IMG/VR virus record: IMGVR_UViG_3300021357_000007
Span: 1 to 35,167 of that record
Source of the DNA: a virus
Direction: 5' to 3' (one strand)
DNA length: 35,167 nt
Every line of letters begins with the position of its first letter. The stretch's first letter is position 1. Below the pieces are notes generated by a model. The model worked only from the letters and a program-made list of their open reading frames with translations, was not told where the DNA came from and did not search any database. This document shows positions 29,438-35,167 of this stretch, in pieces. The position numbers were made by a program, and so were the translations under genes.

Positions 29438-30126
29438 AGAGACTCCTCAATTGCTTTTACGTAGGCTTCTACATTGCTTCCTTCAATTCCCGGCGCGGAA
29501 TTAACCTCGATGACAAAGAGGTCATTCTTCTTTTCGTTATATCCAATGTCAACTCCCTTAAAGTCGGAACCAACTACCTTGCCTGCGGCGATCGCCAGAG
29601 CGCCAATTCCTTCAGGGAGGTTAACAGGATTTTGGCAAAATACATACCCATTAGCCAAGTTACGGATGTGAGTGTCACGCACCCCGTTCCAATCTGAGCG
29701 AGCTTTCTTTTCAACAATTGCAACCACCCTTTCTTGAAAAACATGAACACGAAACTCCCGTTTCTTTTTCTTGTACTTGGTATAGACAGGAGCCCACCCA
29801 ATATCAGGCTCTACATGAACAGTAATGCCCTTGCCGCAAGATGACATGAGAAGATGCCGTGCGACAACAACCTCACCGTCAGATACCCAGTCAATAGCCA
29901 CTTCCCTATCTGTGGTGTACTCCAGTGCTGATAGTCCCTGTGCCTCAAACCACCGATACTGAGCTATTTTGTCAACCCCCTGCCCATACAAGAGCTGCTT
30001 ACGGCGCAAAGAGGTTTTCAATGTCCGTAACACCTTATAGCCCAGCTTAGCTGAAAGAGCTTGGGCAAGGCGTTTAGCTGAGCCCGACCCACGAGTACCC
30101 GCTGTAAGTTTAATGTTAAGTTTCAT
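29434..30126 (-). CDS. ATP-grasp ligase (RimK-like)
   Basis: A 230-residue ATP-grasp protein that should join a carboxyl group to an amine through an acyl-phosphate. Key elements are the lysine and glutamate segment YKKKKREFRVHVF, then VEKKARSDWNGVRD, and the metal-binding end DFKGVDIGYNEKKNDL then FVIEVNSAPGIEG (Glu-x-Asn typical of the family). The first 40 residues are a shortened pre-ATP-grasp part. It lies in the cluster with two amidoligases and two amidotransferase-type proteins, which strongly suggests amide-bond chemistry. Confidence 0.8.
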   Translation of the reverse strand: MKLNIKLTAGTRGSGSAKRLAQALSAKLGYKVLRTLKTSLRRKQLLYGQGVDKIAQYRWFEAQGLSALEYTTDREVAIDWVSDGEVVVARHLLMSSCGKGITVHVEPDIGWAPVYTKYKKKKREFRVHVFQERVVAIVEKKARSDWNGVRDTHIRNLANGYVFCQNPVNLPEGIGALAIAAGKVVGSDFKGVDIGYNEKKNDLFVIEVNSAPGIEGSNVEAYVKAIEESL

Positions 30127-30325
30127 CTTGTTTCATTTTCAAATAGAGTTTATCCAAATGACTGAAGTTGGCTGGATTGGCCTTGTAGCCTAGCCACGCA
30201 TCCTGTTTCTGTTTCTCAGAGGAAAACCACACCCCAGTATAATACAGAACAAAGACTTTCTTAAATTCAGCCTCATCCATCCCAGACCAAACCTCAGCCT
30301 TCTCTCTACATAGAGGAGCCAACAT
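30116..30325 (-). CDS. 69-residue small protein of the amidoligase cluster
   Basis: A small protein whose product contains MDEAEFKKVFVLYYTGVWFS then SSEKQKQDAWLGYKANPANF. No motif recognised. The ATG overlaps the stop of the class II amidotransferase gene and its end overlaps the ATP-grasp start, so it is translated with both. Could be a small subunit or carrier. Confidence 0.55.
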   Translation of the reverse strand: MLAPLCREKAEVWSGMDEAEFKKVFVLYYTGVWFSSEKQKQDAWLGYKANPANFSHLDKLYLKMKQDET

Positions 30326-31518
30326 CAGTGCACCGAAGCATCTTGCTCAACTACGGGCAGGATGTCCTTGACAATGACAATAATTTGTCCCAGCGCAGCA
30401 TCATACTGAGTATCTACAATACGTCCAATCCAATCTGTTTGAAAATCTACTTCCTTAATGGACATACCAAGTGAGCTTAAACTAAGCTGTCCACGGACTA
30501 AGTGCTTCACCTCATTTAAGTCATAGGCATAGTCTTCGCTAGTACCTAACAGGATTATATCATCGCTGGGATTGCTAATGTCCTTTTCTACCCAATCGAC
30601 CAACGTAAACAAAAGCTGCTTACCTATTAAAGCATTTCGGAATCTTTTGTATGCGTTTTTACTGCATCTAGGGGTGGTGCCATTAACCACTTCATCCACT
30701 GCCCTATCCCTAGGTTTACCATCTGAAAAGGGGGCTGAGTTAGTACTCGCACCCCCAGTGTTGCTCCCAGTACGGCCTTTCCATACCTGTACTGGCTTTG
30801 GGAGTAGGGGGTACTCCTTCACAACACCCCCCGCTTTCTCTGTATCAAACAGATAGAGTGTGTCCACTGCCAAATACTTATGGCTAATTTGTTTCTCCCC
30901 ATTCCGGCTAGCAATCCAGTTGGCCAATCCCAGCTCACTTGCAAACAAAAGGGAGTCCTTAGTTTCAAAGACACCTAGAGGACGCTGACTATTCCTAATC
31001 ATACCTACTTGGTTGCGCTTCTGATCATACCAAACACAAGCAAAGGCCCCTTCAACTTTCCATACTGCCTCTGACATGGCCTGTACAAAGTCTTCCTGAT
31101 CCATTGCCTGTTTAAACAACGTAGCAAGAGCCTCTGAGTCCACCTCTGTATCATGCAATTGCTTATGATTGCGCAAGGTGCCATTATGCACCATAGCAAA
31201 CGTGTTGTCAACTACAAAGGGATGGGCGTTCTCATCTTTGTTTTCGCCGATAGTCTTGGCCCTATTGTGCCCAATGACAGCCGAACCGTTCTTAAACAAG
31301 TCTTTGTCAAGAGAAGAGTCAATAAATTGATAATTGAAAGTGGCAGAGTCACTAGCCTCCTTCATAATACCAAAGTCACCATTGTTGTGGCAGGTAATTA
31401 CACCTGTTGCATCTTGTCCACGAAGAACATCAGCAAACAACATTTCATAAAACATCTTCTGCTCAAACTTATTAAACCCGTTAGTGTTTTTAGTAATGAG
31501 CCCGACGATTCCACACAT
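30325..31518 (-). CDS. Class II glutamine amidotransferase (GATase II)
   Basis: A 397-residue protein that starts with MCGIVGLITK, so that removal of Met exposes the catalytic Cys as the N-terminal residue; this fixes the start at ATG 31518 over the longer frame. Other active-site features are VLRGQDATGV, NRAKTIGENKDENAHPF, MVHNGTLRNH and an Asp in EVDSEALAT. The N-terminal half is the Ntn-hydrolase domain that frees ammonia from glutamine. The C-terminal 170 residues have no recognised synthetase domain, so ammonia is probably passed to a ligase encoded nearby. Confidence 0.85.
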   Translation of the reverse strand: MCGIVGLITKNTNGFNKFEQKMFYEMLFADVLRGQDATGVITCHNNGDFGIMKEASDSATFNYQFIDSSLDKDLFKNGSAVIGHNRAKTIGENKDENAHPFVVDNTFAMVHNGTLRNHKQLHDTEVDSEALATLFKQAMDQEDFVQAMSEAVWKVEGAFACVWYDQKRNQVGMIRNSQRPLGVFETKDSLLFASELGLANWIASRNGEKQISHKYLAVDTLYLFDTEKAGGVVKEYPLLPKPVQVWKGRTGSNTGGASTNSAPFSDGKPRDRAVDEVVNGTTPRCSKNAYKRFRNALIGKQLLFTLVDWVEKDISNPSDDIILLGTSEDYAYDLNEVKHLVRGQLSLSSLGMSIKEVDFQTDWIGRIVDTQYDAALGQIIVIVKDILPVVEQDASVH

Positions 31519-31522
31519 CGCG

Positions 31523-31660
31523 TTATGCCGTCCACTTATTAGTAAACATAGTCTTTCCCACTTGAAACTCAATCAACCAGTAACGAAACTTCGGTTTATT
31601 TTCTAATAGATAGATACAAGTAAACTTAAATCCCGGAGAATACATTTTTACTTTACGCAT
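31523..31660 (-). CDS. 45-residue small basic protein
   Basis: A frame from ATG 31660 behind a strong AAGGAGG to TAA 31523. The product reads MRKVKMYSPGFKFTCIYLLE then NKPKFRYWLIEFQVGKTMF. It lies between the amidoligase and the GATase II gene. Basic, beta-like; function unknown. Confidence 0.6.
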   Translation of the reverse strand: MRKVKMYSPGFKFTCIYLLENKPKFRYWLIEFQVGKTMFTNKWTA

Positions 31661-31669
31661 AAAGCCTCC

Positions 31670-32449
31670 TTAGTTGAATGACAGCTTAATATCAAGAAGT
31701 GAATCGGACAGCAGCTCAGGAAGCATACCAGAATATTTTAACACAGAAGGAGAGTCCTTAAAAATAGATTTAAAAGCTTCTTGCACAGCGTTGTCATCCT
31801 TAATGGCTTTCATGTTTACAAAGTTCTGTTGACCATAGAGCCACAGGTTTTCCAAAGCATTAAGCCACTCACGGAGAGTTTCAACGTTGTCTGTTCCCTG
31901 CATATGCCGAAACTCCATAGTTCCAATGCTAGCAAGAGGAATCAAATTAAGAGCTGTATACTTACTCCAGCGTTGAACCATAGTGTTAAGGGGCCGGTTG
32001 TATGACTCACTCAGACAAGTTTGATCTAGTCCCACACAATGGATGTTGTTCCTTCGGGAAGGGTCCACCATCAAGAAGAAGATTGGCTCAAACAAGGCAT
32101 ACCATAGAGCAATTGACTTGGTAGAATCAGTCTCAAGGTCAAGGCAGTTTATATGAACATGGATGGATGTTCGTGGGCTAAACCTCTTGGTTTTGTCCTG
32201 ACTCTTGTAAGTAATGAGGTTGTGTAAAGCATCAAACGTTTCTAAGAGCCTGTCTTTGGGTAATGGGGTCGAGATGAACTCACGCCCGCTGTCCCGCAGA
32301 GAACCATCCTCTGTAATGTCCCATACACCACTCTGTGCAACCTTGTCATCCCAGAAATCAATATTCTCAATTTCACATTCCAGACCTGCAATGAAGTCTT
32401 TAGAAGCAAACCTAGAGGACACTCCAAAATGTTGACGTACAGTAGGCAT
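31670..32449 (-). CDS. Amidoligase (putative amidoligase family, GCS-like fold)
   Basis: A 259-residue protein of the amidoligase family related to glutamate-cysteine ligase and glutamine synthetase, which joins a carboxylate to an amine using ATP. Family motifs are IAGLECEIEN (E24, E26), GREFISTPLP, RTSIHVHINCLDLE (H97, H99) and IGTMEFRHMQGTD. The first group supplies metal ligands and the His pair and the EFR segment line the active site in related proteins. Its ATG follows the stop of the 228-residue gene upstream (TAATG). Confidence 0.8.
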   Translation of the reverse strand: MPTVRQHFGVSSRFASKDFIAGLECEIENIDFWDDKVAQSGVWDITEDGSLRDSGREFISTPLPKDRLLETFDALHNLITYKSQDKTKRFSPRTSIHVHINCLDLETDSTKSIALWYALFEPIFFLMVDPSRRNNIHCVGLDQTCLSESYNRPLNTMVQRWSKYTALNLIPLASIGTMEFRHMQGTDNVETLREWLNALENLWLYGQQNFVNMKAIKDDNAVQEAFKSIFKDSPSVLKYSGMLPELLSDSLLDIKLSFN

Positions 32450-33135
32450 TAAAGCTCCTCCTCAAAGAAAGCTGGCGCTGGAGTAAGGTCAAGCTGCTGA
32501 TAGACCGCCTCTTCTTTTTCAGGAGGGCGTGCTGTTTTCTTAACACTAAGTATTTTGTACATTCCTTGGTTATACCCTTCTACAACTTTCTCCACTTCAG
32601 GGATGAACAAGCTGCGATTAATCATGATTTGTTTTTCTTTGGGTTCAATCCACCCAATACGAGTCTTGTCTACAAAAATCCTGCCTGATGGGTCGACAGC
32701 CATACGAGAAGACACGGGATAGCTAGTACCCAAGGTGTCCCTAAACCCCATAAAGGCAGGCTTCTGTGTGTAGGAGTTGACAACATCTAGGTCCAAGTCA
32801 ATTCGACTAAACCCTGCCCCACCAAGAAACCATACACTGGTGTTCTCATGTGTAATTCCACGTTTGTATTGCCGTGCCGGGATGCGGGCAAGGAAGTGAG
32901 CACATCCATTATGCTCAAAGAAGCTCTTACGTGGCAGGATGAAGTCTACCTCTCGTGGTCCCTTGTCGAAAGTAAACTCCCACCCGTCAAACTCAGTGCC
33001 ACGGCGCTTACCGCTGAGTCCGGCAGCACTCACCTTGTCCACATACACAGCCTCATCCCCTAAGCAGGGGAATTTCATGTAAGACTTTTCGTAATATTTA
33101 CGAATGTCTTCCCAATTTTCTTTACAAAATTGCAT
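32449..33135 (-). CDS. Unknown protein of the amidoligase cluster (228 aa)
   Basis: A protein lying between the two amidoligase genes, overlapping the downstream one. Recognisable segments are WEDIRKYYEKSYMKFPCLGD, EFDGWEFTFDKGPREVDFIL and GGAGFSRIDLDLDVVNSYTQ. No family is recognised. Its conserved position suggests a pathway-specific role such as substrate or cofactor binding, or a structural partner of the ligases. Confidence 0.6.
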   Translation of the reverse strand: MQFCKENWEDIRKYYEKSYMKFPCLGDEAVYVDKVSAAGLSGKRRGTEFDGWEFTFDKGPREVDFILPRKSFFEHNGCAHFLARIPARQYKRGITHENTSVWFLGGAGFSRIDLDLDVVNSYTQKPAFMGFRDTLGTSYPVSSRMAVDPSGRIFVDKTRIGWIEPKEKQIMINRSLFIPEVEKVVEGYNQGMYKILSVKKTARPPEKEEAVYQQLDLTPAPAFFEEEL

Positions 33136-33137
33136 GG

Positions 33138-33416
33138 CTAAATTAGCTCCACTGCTTTGAGCTGACCTGTTTCACCATCGAAAGTAACTTTGAGATTGGC
33201 AAAACAGGCCCGTAGTGGAGCATCATAATCACCATTCATTTTGAGTAGAGCATACTCCACTATATCAGGCTCTGGTTTGATTCGATACGCTGTCTCTACG
33301 TTCCAGCTTGGGGTGCCTTCTCGATCGTACCACACCCTATCCCCAGTTTGATACTGAATTGTAGCACCATCTGCCCAAGCTTTTATTAATTCAGCATGTT
33401 TGTGAGGAGTTTTCAT
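33138..33416 (-). CDS. Conserved small phage protein (92 aa)
   Basis: A 92-residue protein containing HKHAELIKAWADGATIQYQT and TPSWNVETAYRIKPEPDIVE, a pattern often found in small phage proteins. The end binds the reading of FDGETGQLKAVELI. It overlaps the second amidoligase by 4 bases. Function unknown. Confidence 0.65.
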   Translation of the reverse strand: MKTPHKHAELIKAWADGATIQYQTGDRVWYDREGTPSWNVETAYRIKPEPDIVEYALLKMNGDYDAPLRACFANLKVTFDGETGQLKAVELI

Positions 33417-34162
33417 ACAACATCCAAAGAGAGTTCATTTACAAGCTGTTTAGCTATGTCTTTATTGTTATTGTTAATAGCCTCGATGATGTGGTCTTTA
33501 TATGCATCGGCCTTGCCCAAGTTAGCTAAGGCACGCTCAGTTGCACTCCAAACCCACTCCATATATTTCTTCTCGAAAATCCAGAAGTTGGACAGGGTAC
33601 GATACTCACACCCATACTTCTTCTGACGGAAAGCACCCGCCTTGCCATAGAGTTGCTTGCGGTCTTCCCCCTTATCCATTAGGACAGAGGGAACACCAAG
33701 AAACAAGTCCATTGCCCGGATAACCTCAATTGGGTTTTCCTTAGTTTCCACATGAATGTGCCCACCAGCACTGCGCATGAATGGGTGTGGAGGCTTAGGG
33801 GCCGGGTTTGTGGTTTTCGTCCATGCGTTGTAGTCTGGCTCACATCCGAACACATGAGCAGCAGGATGCATCATCTGGTCTTTGTCAAAGATTGTGCACG
33901 ACAGCTTGCTGAATGATAGACCTGGAAGATATTCCAAACTCTTCTTCATCACAGAGTCGATATGCTCAATCAACTCAGCAGCAGACGCAGCAGGGGGAAT
34001 GCCATACTCAAGGGCTACGTTGTCCTCCTGCAATGTATAGCCCTCTGCCATATCTGGAATCTGCATAGGGTGCCACTTGTCCGCATTAATATAACCAATT
34101 ACAGAAATATGTTTACCAGAGGCGTCCAGCAGGAAGCACTCGGGGTCAGAACCTAGTCGCAT
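33413..34162 (-). CDS. COOH-NH2 ligase (amidoligase type 2)
   Basis: A 249-residue ligase of the phage COOH-NH2 ligase type 2 family. Characteristic blocks: LGSDPECFLL (D6, E8), YTLQEDNVALEYGIPPA (E46, N48, E52), RSAGGHIHVETK (H134, H136), YGKAGAFRQKKYGCEYRT and LSNFWIFEKKYMEW. These features define the ATP/metal-binding side of the GCS-like fold. It is distinct from the amidoligase at 31670-32449, so the cluster has two different ligases. Known in phages such as phiEco32; product unknown. Confidence 0.85.
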   Translation of the reverse strand: MRLGSDPECFLLDASGKHISVIGYINADKWHPMQIPDMAEGYTLQEDNVALEYGIPPAASAAELIEHIDSVMKKSLEYLPGLSFSKLSCTIFDKDQMMHPAAHVFGCEPDYNAWTKTTNPAPKPPHPFMRSAGGHIHVETKENPIEVIRAMDLFLGVPSVLMDKGEDRKQLYGKAGAFRQKKYGCEYRTLSNFWIFEKKYMEWVWSATERALANLGKADAYKDHIIEAINNNNKDIAKQLVNELSLDVV

Positions 34163-34851
34163 ATTGTTTCCTCTTGAAAAAGTTTAGATTTAATAGAACT
34201 CAAACACCATTTAACAAACGGACCGTCTTCTGTCATCCATTCGGGATGTCCCTGAATAGCAAAGCCCCTAACTTCAGGGAAATAAACCACCTCTGGCTCA
34301 ACCTTGTCAGACATATCGTATTCTATAAAGGTACCATCACACTCCTCTTTTTCCACACCAGAGGCATAAGTTTTACTCAAAGGTTTGGGCATCCATGCAA
34401 GCATTTCATGGGGCACATCAAACGGATACATCATCTGGTGATGGCATGTGGTACATTGCATCCACTCGTTACCATCCTCTGTCTTACACATCAGGGCATG
34501 ACTTCCTCCGCCATGTCCGGTGACGTGCTGAATTACCCGTCCACCGGCAAAAGCACAGAGAAACTGAGCACCACGGCATACACCAATAATAGGGATTTGA
34601 TGTGCTCGTGCATAAACCATAGCCTTCCATTCCTGTGTGTCTCGCATAGAAGGCTTCGCATGTTTCCATACTTGATTTTGTGGGTGGGCCAGTTCCCCAT
34701 AAAAAGAAGGGTGAATGTCTTCACCACCCCACAGCAAAATAGCATCAACACCAAAACCCTCCGTGAGAATGTTAACTGGCTTCTCAGGAAACAAGCTGCC
34801 AAAAGGGGTAATGTCGCTGCCTACGTAACAAGAGAGGTAACCAAGTTTCAT
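34153..34851 (-). CDS. Class I glutamine amidotransferase-like hydrolase (peptidase C26)
   Basis: A 232-residue protein with the gamma-glutamyl hydrolase/class I GATase layout: LLWGGEDIHPSFYGE (the GG.D...Y motif of C26), the nucleophile C92 in GVCRGAQFLCAFAGG, and H202/E204 in FAIQGHPEW. These proteins cleave gamma-glutamyl bonds or release ammonia from glutamine. In an amide-forming cluster it could trim products or supply ammonia. It overlaps the ligase start by 10 bases. Confidence 0.85.
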   Translation of the reverse strand: MKLGYLSCYVGSDITPFGSLFPEKPVNILTEGFGVDAILLWGGEDIHPSFYGELAHPQNQVWKHAKPSMRDTQEWKAMVYARAHQIPIIGVCRGAQFLCAFAGGRVIQHVTGHGGGSHALMCKTEDGNEWMQCTTCHHQMMYPFDVPHEMLAWMPKPLSKTYASGVEKEECDGTFIEYDMSDKVEPEVVYFPEVRGFAIQGHPEWMTEDGPFVKWCLSSIKSKLFQEETICD

Positions 34852-34863
34852 ATTATTCCTATT

Positions 34864-35001
34864 TTAAAAGAGTGACCAGACTTCATATGGGTGAATAGAA
34901 TCTGGATTATATTCAATCCAGCAGTCATTTCCGCAGGGCTCTTCGAAAAGCATTTCATCTAAAAACTCACCTGCGGATACAGCAAATAGAAGTCTGGGCA
35001 T
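34864..35001 (-). CDS. 45-residue small acidic protein
   Basis: A frame from ATG 35001 to TAA 34864. The product reads MPRLLFAVSAGEFLDEMLFE then EPCGNDCWIEYNPDSIHPYE. The ATG overlaps the upstream stop. Sits first in line before the amidoligase cluster. Function unknown. Confidence 0.55.
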   Translation of the reverse strand: MPRLLFAVSAGEFLDEMLFEEPCGNDCWIEYNPDSIHPYEVWSLF

Positions 35002-35167
35002 TATTCAGTGGGTTGAGTTAGTTGAAAGAAAGCAGCAGTGGCATTAATGGGGCCTTGTCCGGGTTTCAGTGGCTGAGCTAAGACAACAAAGGGATTGTCA
35101 TTCTTAGGCCACTCGCTATCACCGAAGTCCTCATACCCTTGGCACAAACCAATTACACGGCATTGGC
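35001..35167 (-). CDS. Unknown protein, C-terminal end (partial)
   Basis: An open minus-strand frame runs in from the right edge and ends TAA at 35003-35001, overlapping the next ATG. The 55 visible residues include DFGDSEWPKNDNPFVVLAQP then GPINATAAFFQLTQPTE. No family can be assigned; the start is outside the window. Confidence 0.5.
   Translation of the reverse strand, partial: QCRVIGLCQGYEDFGDSEWPKNDNPFVVLAQPLKPGQGPINATAAFFQLTQPTE

Noticed and set aside
34174-34875. 233-codon open frame on the plus strand
   Set aside because: Antisense to the well-supported C26/class I GATase gene; no family motif and no plus-strand operon around it.
1-35167. tRNA genes, CRISPR arrays, integrase or attachment sites
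   Set aside because: None was seen on reading both strands; subtle tRNA-like structures cannot be excluded without a dedicated search.

Overview
The window is a piece of a tailed-phage genome (podovirus-like) infecting a Gram-negative host. The Gram-negative inference rests on an inner/outer spanin pair with a clear lipobox (LLISC). The tail and ejection genes follow the order of P22-like podoviruses: gp4-like adaptor, gp10-like DNA-stabilisation protein, a needle-position fibre, then three ejection-type proteins. No integrase, repressor, tRNA, CRISPR array or insertion sequence was seen, so a lytic life style is likely but unproven. The sequence does not identify the host or a named phage. 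Genes are tightly packed, with many ATGA/TAATG stop-start overlaps and frequent TTG or GTG starts.

Layout: two arms converge on one bidirectional terminator (about 14.1 kb). The plus-strand arm (1-14064) is virion and lysis: the end of a structural gene, a small virion-like protein, an endonuclease VII-like homing nuclease, a beta-helix tailspike, holin-like protein, spanins, adaptor and stabilisation proteins, a fibre with a C1q/TNF-like knob, three internal/ejection proteins (the last 1388 aa) and a GH24 endolysin. The minus-strand arm (35167 down to 14142) is read from the right edge leftward. First comes a peptide-ligase-like cluster: class I GATase/C26 hydrolase, two amidoligases, class II GATase, ATP-grasp and unknown partners. 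Then come primase, nucleotidyltransferase-like protein, DnaB-like helicase, a split family A DNA polymerase, SSB-like protein, 5'-3' exonuclease, metallophosphoesterase, DUF3310 protein, HD hydrolase and a class II (B12-dependent) ribonucleotide reductase, with many small genes between.

How it works together: the right arm makes nucleotides and copies DNA; its left neighbour packages the tail, ejects DNA and lyses the cell. Two near-consensus sigma-70 promoters in the replication arm share the core AGTTCTTGACAAG, each overlapping the stop codon of the gene before it. Five HNH/endonuclease VII-type nucleases sit beside replication, nucleotide or structural genes. The most striking points are (1) the DNA polymerase, broken just before motif A by about 0.9 kb carrying three genes, with an additional in-frame amber codon inside motif A, and (2) the amidoligase/GATase/ATP-grasp cluster, which looks like a complete but functionally uncharacterised amide-bond-forming pathway.
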